Shown here: positions 26,156 through 35,428 of the stretch, piece by piece
Position numbering within the stretch: position 1 is the stretch's first letter
How the letters are laid out: each line of letters starts with the position of its first letter
Assembly: GCF_040676675.1 (NCBI RefSeq)
Contig: NZ_JBFAPK010000007.1
Location: 1 to 64,000, forward strand
Reading direction: 5' to 3'
Origin: JBFAPK01 sp040676675
Lineage (GTDB): Bacteria; Actinomycetota; Actinomycetes; Mycobacteriales; Micromonosporaceae
DNA: 64,000 nt
Translations under genes and position numbers: made by a program
Notes under the pieces: model-generated
The model's database searches: none
What the model was told of the DNA's origin: nothing
Seen by the model: the letters and a program-made list of their open reading frames with translations, nothing else

Positions 26156-27099
26156 CCCCCACCGGAGACCCCGTCGCCGCCGGCGAGGTCGTGGTCGCGC
26201 TCGACGTCGGCGGTACCGGGATCAAGTGCGCCCTGGTCGCCCCGGACGGCACGGCACGGCACGTGGAGCGGCACCCGACCGGCGCGGCGCGCGGCCCCCG
26301 GGCTGTCGTCGAGACCATCCTGACCGTCGCCGAGGGGCTCGCGGGCAAGGCGCGCGCCGACGGGCTCACCCCGGTCGCGGTGGGCGTGGCCGTACCTGGC
26401 GTCATCGACGAGGCCGCCGGGATCGCCGCCTGGTCGGCCAACGTCGGCTTCCGCGACGTACCGCTGCGGGACCTGGTCACCGCGCGGCTCGGCCTGCCCG
26501 CGGCGCTCGGCCACGACGTACGCGCCGGCGGCGTCGCCGAGGCGCGGCTCGGCGCCGGCCGCGAGAGCCGGCACGTCCTCTTCGTCGCCATCGGTACCGG
26601 CATCGCCGCCGCGCACGTGGTCGACGGGGTGGCCGCCACGGGCGCGCACGGCGCCGCCGGCGAACTCGGTCACGTGGTGGTACGCCCCGGCGGCGCCCCC
26701 TGCGGCTGCGGCAGCGCCGGCTGCCTGGAGACGGTCGCGTCGGCCGCCGCGGTCGGGCGGCGCTACAGCGAGTTGGCCGGCGTACCGGCGACGGCCGCCG
26801 AGGTCGCGGCGCTGGCGCGGACCGGTGACGCCCTCGCCGGGCAGGTGTGGCGGGAGACGGTCGACGCGCTCGCCGACGGGCTGCTCACCGCGCAGTCGCT
26901 CTACGACGTCGAGCTGATCGTGCTCGGCGGCGGGCTGGCCGAGGCGGACGCCGCCCTGCTCGACCCGCTGCGGCCGGCGCTGCGCTCCCGGCTCACCTTC
27001 CGGCGCGAGCCGCGCCTGGTCCGCGCGGCGCTCGGCGACGAGGCCGGTTGCCTCGGTGCCGCGCTACTCGCCCTTGACCGGCTGGGACGGGTCCCCTAG
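26152..27099 (+). CDS. ROK family sugar kinase
   Basis: 315 residues, GTG start overlapping the SIS stop. It has phosphate-1 motif VALDVGGTGIKCALV, catalytic segment LGHDVRAGGVAEARLG, the ROK signature region and the zinc-binding CGCGSAGCLE motif. In this operon it probably phosphorylates N-acetylglucosamine or a related amino sugar at O6. Polyphosphate- and ATP-dependent relatives look alike, so the phosphodonor is not determined. A 12-bp palindrome (CCCTAGCTAGGG, 27094-27105) spans its stop codon. Confidence 0.9.
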   Translation: MTPTGDPVAAGEVVVALDVGGTGIKCALVAPDGTARHVERHPTGAARGPRAVVETILTVAEGLAGKARADGLTPVAVGVAVPGVIDEAAGIAAWSANVGFRDVPLRDLVTARLGLPAALGHDVRAGGVAEARLGAGRESRHVLFVAIGTGIAAAHVVDGVAATGAHGAAGELGHVVVRPGGAPCGCGSAGCLETVASAAAVGRRYSELAGVPATAAEVAALARTGDALAGQVWRETVDALADGLLTAQSLYDVELIVLGGGLAEADAALLDPLRPALRSRLTFRREPRLVRAALGDEAGCLGAALLALDRLGRVP

Positions 27100-27192
27100 C
27101 TAGGGTCGGCGCACCGTCTCGCCCGTCGAGACACGGCACCTACCGCGCCGGGCGCGTCCCGGTCCGGCACACACCGATACGGAGGATTTTTC

Positions 27193-28314
27193 GTGACGTT
27201 GCGGGTAACCGGCAGGGTGGTGACCCCGACCGGGGTCATCCGGCAGGGCTGCGTCGAGATCGACGGCGAGCGGATCACCGCCGTCGCCGAGTACCCGTCC
27301 ATCCGGGACGGCAACTGGATCGTGCCGGGCTTCGTCGACATCCACACCCACGGCGGCGGCGGCCACACCTTCACCACGGGGGACGCCGACTCGGCCCGGG
27401 GCGCCGCCGAGTTCCACCTCGCCCACGGCACCACCACGCTGCTGGCGAGCCTGGTCAGCTCGCCGTACGAGCTGATGCGCGACGCGACGGCCGCGTACGC
27501 CCCGCTGGTCGAGCGGGGCCTGATCGCCGGGTTGCACTTCGAGGGGCCGTACCTGTCGACCCTGCGCTGCGGCGCACAGAACCCGGCGTACCTGCGGGAT
27601 CCCTCCCTGGACGAGCTCTCCGGGCTGGTCGAGCAGGGCGCCGGCGCGATCCGGATGGTCACCATCGCCCCCGAGCGTGACGGCGCGCTCGCCGCGATCA
27701 AATACCTGACGTCGCAGGGGATCGTCGCGGCGGTCGGGCACACCGACGCCACGTACGACCAGACCCAGGCCGCCATCGCCGCGGGCGCGAGCGTCGGCAC
27801 GCACGTCTTCAACGGCATGCGTACGCCGCACCACCGCGAGCCCGGGCCGGTCTTCGCGCTGCTCGGCGCCGCGAATGTGATCTGCGAGCTGGTCGCCGAC
27901 GGCATCCACCTGCACGACGGGACCCTGGCGTTCGCCACCTCCGCCGCCGGGCCCGACCGGATCGCGTTGATCACCGACGCGATGGCCGCGGCCGGGATGC
28001 CGGACGGCGGCTACGAGCTGGGCGGGCAGGCGGTCACGGTGAGCGGCGGCGCGGCCCGGCTGACGACCGAGGACGGCTCGCCCGGCGCCATCGCCGGCAG
28101 CACGCTGACCATGGACGCGGCGCTGCGGCGGGCGGTCGGGGCGGGTATCTCCCTGCCGGACGCCTGCCGGATGCTCGCCACCACGCCCGCGCGCGCGATC
28201 GGTTTCGGCGACCGGGTCGGTTCGCTGACCGCCGGCTGGCGGGCGGACCTGGTGGAGCTGGACGATGAGCTGCGGGTGGTCCGGGTGATGCGGGCCGGCA
28301 ACTGGGTTGAGTGA
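27193..28314 (+). CDS. nagA: N-acetylglucosamine-6-phosphate deacetylase
   Basis: 373 residues; GTG with GGAGG 7 nt upstream. An amidohydrolase of the NagA type: metal motif DIHTHGGGGHTF, LHFEGPYL, GHTDATYDQ, THVFNGM and catalytic Asp in LITDAMAAAG. It removes acetate from GlcNAc-6-phosphate (possibly also GalNAc-6-P), giving the amino-sugar phosphate for the SIS enzyme. A 93-nt spacer from the kinase contains a small hairpin (27116-27132), which may modulate read-through. Confidence 0.93.
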   Translation: MTLRVTGRVVTPTGVIRQGCVEIDGERITAVAEYPSIRDGNWIVPGFVDIHTHGGGGHTFTTGDADSARGAAEFHLAHGTTTLLASLVSSPYELMRDATAAYAPLVERGLIAGLHFEGPYLSTLRCGAQNPAYLRDPSLDELSGLVEQGAGAIRMVTIAPERDGALAAIKYLTSQGIVAAVGHTDATYDQTQAAIAAGASVGTHVFNGMRTPHHREPGPVFALLGAANVICELVADGIHLHDGTLAFATSAAGPDRIALITDAMAAAGMPDGGYELGGQAVTVSGGAARLTTEDGSPGAIAGSTLTMDAALRRAVGAGISLPDACRMLATTPARAIGFGDRVGSLTAGWRADLVELDDELRVVRVMRAGNWVE

Positions 28315-28363
28315 CGCCGCCGCCACGCCGCCCTACACGTCGATCTTGGACTTGTGGTCGCGC

Positions 28364-29182
28364 TTATGCGCCCGTACGCGGCTTTTGCGACGGCCACAAC
28401 TCCTTGATCGCCGAGCTTGGTGGCGGCGGGGCGAGCGCCCCGGGGCGGTCGAGCCCGTTCGGCAGGGCCGGCAGCGGGATCTCGTCCCAGGGGACCCGGG
28501 CGAGCAGCCGGTCCAGGAAGAGCCCGAGCAGCACCCCGGCGATCGAGTCCGTCAGCCAGTGGAAGTTCGTGTAGATCGTGGTGCAGAAGAGGATGGCCGG
28601 CGGCACGATCCGGATCGCCCGCGCCAGCGCGGGCGACGGCGCGGGGCGGCCCAGCGTACGCAGGAGGGCGACCAGGAGCAGCGCGATCACGCCGTACCAG
28701 ACGATGCCGTTGGCCAGGTGGCCGGACGGGTAGGACATGTCGTATTCGAGCGGCTGGTCGTTGAAGATCTTCACGGCCTGCTCGGGCGGCAGCGCCGAGC
28801 TGGGCGCGTCGCGGTCGGTCCAGAGCTTGAACGGCCCGATCGTGAGGTAGGTCAGCACCTCGGCGGCCACCACCACCAGCAGCGGCCGGACCGACCGGAC
28901 CCGTACCGCGACCGCGACCGCGAGCAGCACCGACAGGGGGGTGAGCAACCAACCGCCCTGGCCGAGCAGGTTCAGGGTGCGGGCGAGCCAGTCGGCGTAC
29001 TCGGGGCGGTGTGTCTCGGACCACTCGCGTACCGCCAGGTCGAGGCCGAGCAGCTGGCCCTTGGCCAGGGCCAGGGTGATCCCGGCCAGGGCGGCGAGCA
29101 GCAGCAGGTCGAACCACCAGCCCGCCGGCCGGACCGGCCGCGGCCGCAGCCGTCGCCGTACCGTCTGGGTCGTCTCTCGCAC
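28364..29182 (-). CDS. PAP2 superfamily membrane phosphatase
   Basis: 272 residues with about six TM helices. The three PAP2 motifs are present: KLWTDRDAP, YPSGH, and TNFHWLTDSIAG (in which the usual leading SR is replaced). It dephosphorylates lipid phosphates such as undecaprenyl pyrophosphate or phosphatidic acid at the outer face of the membrane. The cytoplasmic tail is Pro-rich. The GTG start is the only one available before TM1 but has a weak ribosome site. Convergent with nagA. Confidence 0.85.
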   Translation of the reverse strand: MRETTQTVRRRLRPRPVRPAGWWFDLLLLAALAGITLALAKGQLLGLDLAVREWSETHRPEYADWLARTLNLLGQGGWLLTPLSVLLAVAVAVRVRSVRPLLVVVAAEVLTYLTIGPFKLWTDRDAPSSALPPEQAVKIFNDQPLEYDMSYPSGHLANGIVWYGVIALLLVALLRTLGRPAPSPALARAIRIVPPAILFCTTIYTNFHWLTDSIAGVLLGLFLDRLLARVPWDEIPLPALPNGLDRPGALAPPPPSSAIKELWPSQKPRTGA

Positions 29183-29338
29183 GCGACCACGCTACCGGCT
29201 CCGAGCCGATGACCTCGGCCCACGCCGGGGCGGGACCACCGTCCGCCGGGTTCCGAGCGGCGCGGCCCGGCCGGCGGACATGTGTGCCGAACCACGCTGA
29301 CGAGCACTCGACGGGCGGATTGGGCATGCTTGATACCC

Positions 29339-30550
29339 GTGCGGATCACTTCGGCCCTCGTGGACCCGGCGCTGCTCGACCTGCCCTGGTCGACCCCGCT
29401 GGAGGAGTGGCCTGCCGACCACCTGGTGGCGCTGCCGCAGGGTATTTCCCGGCACGTCGTCCGGTTCGTACGACTCGCCGGCACGGTCTACGCGGTCAAG
29501 GAGACCGGTGAGCGGGTCGCCGAACGGGAGTACGACCTGCTCCGCAGCCTCGAACGGATCGACTTCCCGGCGGTGGAGGCGGTGGCCATCGTCGCCGACC
29601 GGCAGACCGACGACGGGGAGCCGCTGGACCCGGTACTGATCACCCGGCACCTGCAGTTCTCCCTGCCGTACCGGGCGCTCTTCTCGCACACGCTGCGCCC
29701 CGAGACGATGACCCGGTTGCTCGACGCGCTCGCCGCGCTGATCGTACGGATGCACCTCACCGGCTTCTTCTGGGGTGACTGCTCGCTGTCGAACACGCTC
29801 TTCCGGCGCGACGCGGGCGCCTTCGCCGCGTACCTGGTCGACGCCGAGACCGGCGCCCTGCACAGTCGGCTCTCCAACGGCCAGCGCAGCGAGGACCTGG
29901 AGATCGCCCGGGTCAACATCTTCGGCGAGGCGCTGGACCTGCAGGCCGCGGGGCTGCTCCACGAGTCGATCGATCCCGAGGTGGTCTGCGAGGAGGTCGT
30001 CACCCGGTACGAGCGGCTCTGGCACGAGATCACCTACGAGCAGCAGATCCCCCGGGAGGCCCGGCACGACATCGAGGGGCGGATCCGCCGTCTCAACGAA
30101 CTCGGCTTCGACGTGGCCGAGGTGGCGATGTCCATGGTGGACAACGGCGGCGGCTACCTGGTCCGCCCGAAGGTGGTCGACGCCGGTTACCACACCCGGC
30201 GCCTGCTGCGGCTGACCGGGCTGGACGCCGAGGAGAACCAGGCCCGGCGACTGCTCAACGACCTCGACACGTACCGGGCCGAGAGCGACCTCACCGACGA
30301 ACAGCAGGCCGCCCACCGCTGGCTCACCGAGGTCTTCGAGCCCGTGGTCCGGGCGGTACCGGCGCACCTGCGCAAGAAGCTGGAGCCGGCGGAGCTCTTC
30401 GTGCAGATCATCGAGCACCGGTGGCGGCTGTCGGAGCAGGCCGGCCGGGACGTCGGGCTCGCCCCGGCGGTGCAGTCCTTCCTCGCCGACGTGCTGGTGC
30501 ACCGCCCCGACGAGCAGGCCGTACTCGGCGTCGAGGTCCCCACCGGCTGA
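29339..30550 (+). CDS. DUF4032 / kinase-like protein
   Basis: 403 residues from a GTG (MRITSALVDPALLDLPW). The N-terminal 230 residues have lipopolysaccharide-kinase-like features: a Lys in YAVKETGERVAEREYDLL, and FFWGDCSLSNTLFR resembling the catalytic loop with Asp and Asn, then LVDAETGAL in the place of the DFG Asp. The rest matches the DUF4032 region found in actinobacteria. Substrate and role are unknown. It stands alone. Upstream in-frame codons are possible, but no better ribosome site was seen. Confidence 0.8.
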   Translation: MRITSALVDPALLDLPWSTPLEEWPADHLVALPQGISRHVVRFVRLAGTVYAVKETGERVAEREYDLLRSLERIDFPAVEAVAIVADRQTDDGEPLDPVLITRHLQFSLPYRALFSHTLRPETMTRLLDALAALIVRMHLTGFFWGDCSLSNTLFRRDAGAFAAYLVDAETGALHSRLSNGQRSEDLEIARVNIFGEALDLQAAGLLHESIDPEVVCEEVVTRYERLWHEITYEQQIPREARHDIEGRIRRLNELGFDVAEVAMSMVDNGGGYLVRPKVVDAGYHTRRLLRLTGLDAEENQARRLLNDLDTYRAESDLTDEQQAAHRWLTEVFEPVVRAVPAHLRKKLEPAELFVQIIEHRWRLSEQAGRDVGLAPAVQSFLADVLVHRPDEQAVLGVEVPTG

Positions 30551-30700
30551 GCCCGTACTTTCGGTGATCTCGACCGGGCCGGACTCGGCAACGGGTGGTC
30601 GCCACCAGGGCGCGCCCTGACGGCGCGTCCTGATGGCGGTCGGGTCTGGCGGGGGCGGGGTTGGTACCCGGTGTCGCCACCCGCCGCAGGTCCCGGCCCG

Positions 30701-31162
30701 TTACTTCGGGTCGTTCACCTTGAGCGGGTCTCCGGTGGCGGAGACGAAGACGACCAGGAGCCTGGCCGGCTCGGTCCGGCTGGCGTTCTCGGTGAGGACG
30801 TGGTGGGCGCCCGGCTGCTCGACCCAGTTCTCGCCCTGGTGGAAGCTGGTCACGGGCTTGTCGTCGAGCTTGCTGCGCACGGTGCCTTCGAGGACGTATG
30901 CGTAGAGGAACGCCTGGCCGTGGGTGTGCGGCGCCGCGCTCGCGCCGGGCGGAAGTTCGACGATCGCCGAGGTGAACGTCTTGCCCGCCACGTTCGGAAG
31001 GGCCTGCTGGACGAGCGGTTTGAGGGATTCGGTGGGGGCCGTCGATGCCGCGGCAGTGGTCGGCGCCTGGGCGTGGGCGGGCCGGTCGGAGGTCGAGCAG
31101 GCCGTGGCCGAGGCCAGCGTGGCGACGGTCAGGAGGCCGGCGGCGATCCGCGTTCCGATCAC
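30701..31162 (-). CDS. Cupin-domain lipoprotein
   Basis: 153 residues; GTG with AGGAGA upstream. The lipoprotein signal ends in a SATAC lipobox, followed by an Ala/Thr/Ser linker. A small cupin barrel then shows motif 1 (PHTHGQAFLYAYVLEG, two metal-ligand His and Glu) and motif 2 (EQPGAHHVLTEN). It is anchored outside the membrane. It lies 15 nt after the oxidoreductase gene and belongs to the ECF41-linked operon. Enzymatic function is not determined; many such cupins bind a metal and small ligands. Confidence 0.85.
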   Translation of the reverse strand: MIGTRIAAGLLTVATLASATACSTSDRPAHAQAPTTAAASTAPTESLKPLVQQALPNVAGKTFTSAIVELPPGASAAPHTHGQAFLYAYVLEGTVRSKLDDKPVTSFHQGENWVEQPGAHHVLTENASRTEPARLLVVFVSATGDPLKVNDPK

Positions 31163-31177
31163 GATGGGTCTCCTGCC

Positions 31178-32098
31178 TCAGTCTCCGGTGACGCGGATGA
31201 TCGTCTTGCCGGGGGTGCGCTCGCCGGGGGCGAACGCGGCGGGCGCCTCGGCGAGCGGCCGCACCGCACCGACGACCGGCGTGAGCCGGCCGTCCCTCAG
31301 CCGCGTGGCGAGGTCGACGAGGCGGGCGCGGTCGGGTTCGACGACGAAGAAGACCGCCCGCCCGTCCTTCGGCTTGACCCTGGGCGGCATGACGACGCTG
31401 ACGAGTGTGCCGCCGGCCCGGACCAGTGCGGCCGAGCGGTCGAGGATGTCGCCGCCGATCACGTCGAGCACGACGTCGACCTCGCCGGCGTCCTCGATCT
31501 TCTCGGTCCGCAGGTCGATGAAGGTGTCGACGCCGAGGGCGAGCGCCCGGTCCCGGCCGGAGGCCCGGCCGGTGCCGATGACGCGGGCGCCGGCCTCGTG
31601 GGCCAACTGCACCGCGATCGAGCCGACGGCGCCCGCGGCACCGTGGATCAGGACGGTCTGGCCCGTGGTGAGGCGGCCGTGGTCGAAAAGCCCCTGCCAG
31701 GCGGTCAGCCCGGAGATGGGCAGCGCGGCGGCCACGGTGTGGTCGATGTCCGCGGGCAGCGGGGCGAGGTTGCGGGCCTCCACCGCGGCGTACTCGGCGA
31801 GCGTGCCGTTGCGGGTCCAGTCGGCCAGGCCGAACACCCGCTGGCCGACGCTCGGACCGGCGGTGCCGGGCCCCAGCTCCACGACGACACCGGACAGCTC
31901 GTGCCCGGGCACGCTCGGCGTCCGGTCGCGGCCCGCCCGATCGGTCCAGGTGGAGGGCCAGTCCAGCTCGCCGGGGGTGAATCCCGCGGCGTGTACCCGC
32001 ACGATGACGTCGCCCGGGGCCGCGTGGGGGTAGGGCATGTCGGTCAGGGAGATCCCGGCGGGACCGGCGTCACGGTCCCGCACAGTGATGGCTTGCAT
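31178..32098 (-). CDS. NADP-dependent quinone/zinc-less alcohol oxidoreductase (MDR family)
   Basis: 306 residues. The GroES-like N-terminal half (PGDVIVRVHAAGFTPGELDWP, VPGHELSGVV) is followed by a Rossmann half with HGAAGAVGSIAVQLAHEAGARVIGTG. The zinc ligands of classical alcohol dehydrogenases are absent, so it is of the quinone-oxidoreductase class. ATG with AAGGA 5 nt upstream. Genes of this type commonly accompany ECF41 sigma factors. A putative ECF41 promoter lies about 155-180 nt upstream, inside the sigma gene. Confidence 0.9.
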   Translation of the reverse strand: MQAITVRDRDAGPAGISLTDMPYPHAAPGDVIVRVHAAGFTPGELDWPSTWTDRAGRDRTPSVPGHELSGVVVELGPGTAGPSVGQRVFGLADWTRNGTLAEYAAVEARNLAPLPADIDHTVAAALPISGLTAWQGLFDHGRLTTGQTVLIHGAAGAVGSIAVQLAHEAGARVIGTGRASGRDRALALGVDTFIDLRTEKIEDAGEVDVVLDVIGGDILDRSAALVRAGGTLVSVVMPPRVKPKDGRAVFFVVEPDRARLVDLATRLRDGRLTPVVGAVRPLAEAPAAFAPGERTPGKTIIRVTGD

Positions 32099-32242
32099 AC
32101 AGATCCTTACTGGGAGGGGCGACTCGATCGCACGGCCCGCTCACGCGCGGGGCGCACCGCGGCCGCGGGTCCGGACCTGCCGTTCCCGCACGGATCGGTC
32201 CGACCCGCTCGTGCGTGTTCCTCCGTCGCCCGTTTTGCGTTC

Positions 32243-33172
32243 TCACCAGGGAGACGAGGTGACCCCTCCGGGTGTGACAGCTCGGACGCGCACCAGTTTG
32301 TCGGGGTTGACGACCCTGCGGTACGCGGTGATCAGGCCGTCCGTGATCTGGACCGTGTCGACGGAGTAGACCCGGCCCTCCCGGTGGAACACGAGGGCGA
32401 GTTCGCCGCCGACCTCGACGAACCCGACGCGATCCAGCCGCCACTGGCGCCCCACGCGCAGCATGACCTCGGCGATGCGCGCGCCGCCGTGGATGAACTT
32501 GCGTGCCGCCGAGACCTCGCCGCCGCCGTCGGTGACGTAGACGGCGCCCGGGTGCAGGAGCCGGACCAGGCCGGCCAGGTCCCCGGCCTCGTAGGCGGCG
32601 CGGAAGATCGTGAGGACGCGTTCGCGCTCCGCCTTCGACGCCGACGGCGTGGACCGCTTCGCTCCGGCCACCCGCCGTCGGGCCCGGGAGGCGAGCTGCC
32701 GGGCACTCGGCACGGAGACGTCCAGCACCTCGGCGATCCGGCCGAACTCCAGACCGAAGACGTCGTGCAGGACGAAGGCCACCCGCTCCGGCGGGCTCAG
32801 CTCTTCCATGACCAACAGCATCGCCGAAGTGACGGACTCGTCGACGAGTACCGGCTGCGACGCGTCCGGCCCGGTCAGCAGCGGCTCCGGCAGCCACGGC
32901 CCGACATAGGTCTCCCGGCGGAAACGGGCGCTCTTGAGCAGGTCGTACGACAGTCGCGCGGCCACCGTCACCAGCCAGGCCCGCAGGTCGACGATCTCCC
33001 GCAGGTCCGCCCTGGCCGCCCGCAGCCACGTCTCCTGGGTCACGTCCTCGGCATCGGTCACGCTGCCCAGCAGCCGGTAGGCCGCACCGAAGACCGCGGG
33101 CCGGTGGTTCTCCCACTCGGCTCCGAGCGGGTCGTCCCGCTCGGACCGCCGGGGCCCGTGCCCGTCACCCAT
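32243..33172 (-). CDS. ECF41-type RNA polymerase sigma factor with C-terminal SnoaL-like domain
   Basis: 309 residues. Sigma-70 region 2 (about 25-90) and region 4 (about 125-175, LEFGRIAEVLDVSVPSARQLASRARRR) are followed by a SnoaL/NTF2-like domain replacing an anti-sigma factor. The family hallmarks WLPEPL and the C-terminal DGGG motif are both present. ECF41 factors are controlled by their own C-terminal domain and act on neighbouring carboxymuconolactone-decarboxylase, oxidoreductase or epimerase genes. Here the downstream oxidoreductase fits. The ATG at 33172 was chosen because GGAGG lies 11 nt upstream and region 2 starts soon after. Confidence 0.92.
   Translation of the reverse strand: MGDGHGPRRSERDDPLGAEWENHRPAVFGAAYRLLGSVTDAEDVTQETWLRAARADLREIVDLRAWLVTVAARLSYDLLKSARFRRETYVGPWLPEPLLTGPDASQPVLVDESVTSAMLLVMEELSPPERVAFVLHDVFGLEFGRIAEVLDVSVPSARQLASRARRRVAGAKRSTPSASKAERERVLTIFRAAYEAGDLAGLVRLLHPGAVYVTDGGGEVSAARKFIHGGARIAEVMLRVGRQWRLDRVGFVEVGGELALVFHREGRVYSVDTVQITDGLITAYRRVVNPDKLVRVRAVTPGGVTSSPW
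32253..32279 (-). promoter_or_regulatory. Putative ECF41-dependent promoter (TGTCACA-N16-CGTC)
   Basis: Read on the minus strand, TGTCACA (32279-32273) is followed after exactly 16 nt by CGTC (32256-32253). This is the published ECF41 consensus. It lies in the last codons of the sigma gene and points at the oxidoreductase-cupin operon, giving a leader of roughly 145 nt. No copy was seen upstream of the sigma gene itself. Confidence 0.7.
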
Positions 33173-33550
33173 GCAGATCGCAACCTCCTCCGGCTTGCGG
33201 ATCCAGCGTAGCCAGTACCCCAGCCGTAGCTGTTTCCGCTGGTAGCGGCCGGCGGCGGGCCACCCTTGGCACAGCAGCGCCGACGCGGTCGCCGGCGTGA
33301 TCCGCGACACCTTCCCGGCCGGTCGCCGGGCGAACGGCCGCTGGGGCACGATCAGCCGTTTCGGCGAGTCGAGGGGCCCGTGACCCGGCCGCAGCGCGGG
33401 AACTACCCGAGGTACGGCACGTCGCGCCGCTCGGCGTGATGGCGCAGGCGCACGGTGGTCACGGTCTGCCACACCTGTTCAAACTGATCAGCGTAGGCGG
33501 CGAGGACACCGTGCGGCGAGAGTTCCCGCAGGTGCAGAGCCGGACTGGGA
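33173..33550. other. Gene-free stretch upstream of the ECF41 sigma gene
   Basis: 378 bp between the sigma gene start and the end of the ion-channel gene, both leftward. It should hold the sigma gene promoter, but no ECF41-type motif, strong hairpin or convincing coding frame is visible. Confidence 0.4.
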
Positions 33551-35353
33551 TCATCCGGCCGGTGGCGGCGGCTCGGTCGGTACGTCCGGGTCCGGTACGG
33601 CCACCGGGGTGCTCGCCTGCTTGAGCAGCCAACTGAGCCCGGCCCGGCGTACCACCACGGTCAGCCGGTCGCCCACCTGCACCCGGTCCTCCGGTGACGG
33701 GGACCAGTCGGTGCGGCTCTGGCCGGCGGGCACGCGCGCGAGCACCCGTACCCCCTGGGGCTGGCTCACGACGCGCAGTTCGCTGCCGATGATCGGCGCG
33801 TCGGGCGCCACCTGGACCTCCGCGACCAGCAGCACGTGCCGGTCGATCGGGATGGTCGCGATCACCGCGCGGTCGACGAGCGCGGCGGCGAAGGAGGGCG
33901 CGGCCAGGTACGACACGCTGCGGGAGATGTTGATGTTGAACGCCTTCTGGATCCGGCTGGCGAAGTCGCCGTCGAAGAGCCGGAGCACGACCCGCAGCCC
34001 GCCGCCGTGCGCGGCCCGCCCGTTCAGCGCCGCCTGGAGGTTGCTGACGTCGTCGGTCGAGACGATCACCAGCGCCTGGGAGGTGCCGATCGACGCGGCC
34101 TGGAGGGTCTCCTCCAGGGCGGCGTCTCCGACGATCAGCGGGATGTTGAGCCGGCGGGCGATGGCGGCGCCCCGCGCGTCGGGGTGCTTGTCGATGGCGA
34201 CCACCTCGACGCCGAGGTCGTGCAGCTGCGCCATCACCCGGGTACCGACGTTGCCCAGCCCGACCACCACGACGTGCCCGCTGCGCCGGCTCTGGAGCCG
34301 GCCGGCGTTCAGGGCCAGTCGGGCGTTGACCATGCCGTCCACCACGGCCGCGGTGATCAGCGGGATCAGGGCCAGCCCGGCGAGGTTGAGCACGACCTGC
34401 ATGACCTCCTCGGCCGTACCCTTGCCGGGGTCCGCGTCGGCGCCGCTGATCGTGGTGACGAGCGCGACGTAGAGCGCCTCCCCGATGCTGATGTCCTGCG
34501 CCCGGGAGAGCAGCGCGCCGAAGACCACGACGACGCCGATGACCACCATCGTCGCGATACCGATCTTGCGGGTGGCGAACGAGCGGAGCGCGCGCAGCAT
34601 CCCGAGGTACGGGCGGCGCCGCCGCTTGCGCGCCAGCTTCCGCGCGATCGCCTCCGGCCCGATCGGCTGGCCCGTCGCCTCGGCCAGCACCAGATCGGCG
34701 TCGGCCTGGTCGGCCGGCAGGATCCGTACGTTGTTGCGGTCCCGGGTGTCGGCCAGCCCGCAGACCAGCCGCTCCGGCGCCACCTGCGAGCGCCGCGCGA
34801 CGTACAGCGTCCGGCCGCCGTGCCGGAAGTGGGTGGGCGCGACCTCGCCGAGCGCGGCGGCGACGAAGGCGGGCGCGGCCATCGACGCGTCCGAGAGTAC
34901 GGCGCAGTCCGGGAAGAGCTGGCGGACGCCGTTCGCCAGGCTGGTGTTGAACATCCGCATCACCACGCGCAGGTGCGGCTCGACCTCCTGGGCGCAGAGC
35001 GCGGCGTGCAGGTTCCCCACGTCGTCCTGGTGCAGCAGCGCGAGCCCGCTGGCGCCCGTCAGGCCGGCCGCCCGGAACGTCTCCTCGTCGAGCCGCTCGG
35101 CCCGTACCACCCGGATTCCCCGCAGCTTGCGGATGTCCGGCCCGTCCGAGCGGGGCCGCGGTGGCACGACGACGGTGACCCGTACCGATCCGGCCTGGAC
35201 CTCGTTGCTGAGCAACGCCGTGACGACGTGCAGGGCCAGCGCGTCCTGCCCACAGACCACGTAGTGCGGCCGGGGATCGCCGACCGCCCACAGGCCGTCG
35301 CGGAGCCTCGTCTCGACCGCGCGCCGCGCCCGGTTGCGCCAGGGGTCCGTCAT
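33551..35353 (-). CDS. Ion channel-like protein with RCK/TrkA-N domains on both sides of a two-TM pore
   Basis: 600 residues from the ATG of MTDPWRNR. A first Rossmann/TrkA-N-like domain (about 28-170, degenerate glycine motif VVCGQDALALHV) and a basic linker (ARKLARKRRRRPYLG) come first. A TM helix, pore segment and second TM helix follow (about 260-355). A canonical TrkA-N domain (VVVGLGNVGTRVMAQL) and a TrkA-C-like C-terminus end the protein. The pore segment reads TTISGADADPG, not TVGYGD. It therefore resembles the CASTOR/POLLUX-related group rather than ordinary K+ channels. It probably passes cations under nucleotide control. Confidence 0.82.
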   Translation of the reverse strand: MTDPWRNRARRAVETRLRDGLWAVGDPRPHYVVCGQDALALHVVTALLSNEVQAGSVRVTVVVPPRPRSDGPDIRKLRGIRVVRAERLDEETFRAAGLTGASGLALLHQDDVGNLHAALCAQEVEPHLRVVMRMFNTSLANGVRQLFPDCAVLSDASMAAPAFVAAALGEVAPTHFRHGGRTLYVARRSQVAPERLVCGLADTRDRNNVRILPADQADADLVLAEATGQPIGPEAIARKLARKRRRRPYLGMLRALRSFATRKIGIATMVVIGVVVVFGALLSRAQDISIGEALYVALVTTISGADADPGKGTAEEVMQVVLNLAGLALIPLITAAVVDGMVNARLALNAGRLQSRRSGHVVVVGLGNVGTRVMAQLHDLGVEVVAIDKHPDARGAAIARRLNIPLIVGDAALEETLQAASIGTSQALVIVSTDDVSNLQAALNGRAAHGGGLRVVLRLFDGDFASRIQKAFNINISRSVSYLAAPSFAAALVDRAVIATIPIDRHVLLVAEVQVAPDAPIIGSELRVVSQPQGVRVLARVPAGQSRTDWSPSPEDRVQVGDRLTVVVRRAGLSWLLKQASTPVAVPDPDVPTEPPPPAG

Positions 35354-35428
35354 GCCCGGGATCGTAGTTCCGGCAATCTTGTCCCCGCAGCCCGCGAAGA
35401 TCACCGACTAGGTCCGGCGCCCGCACCC

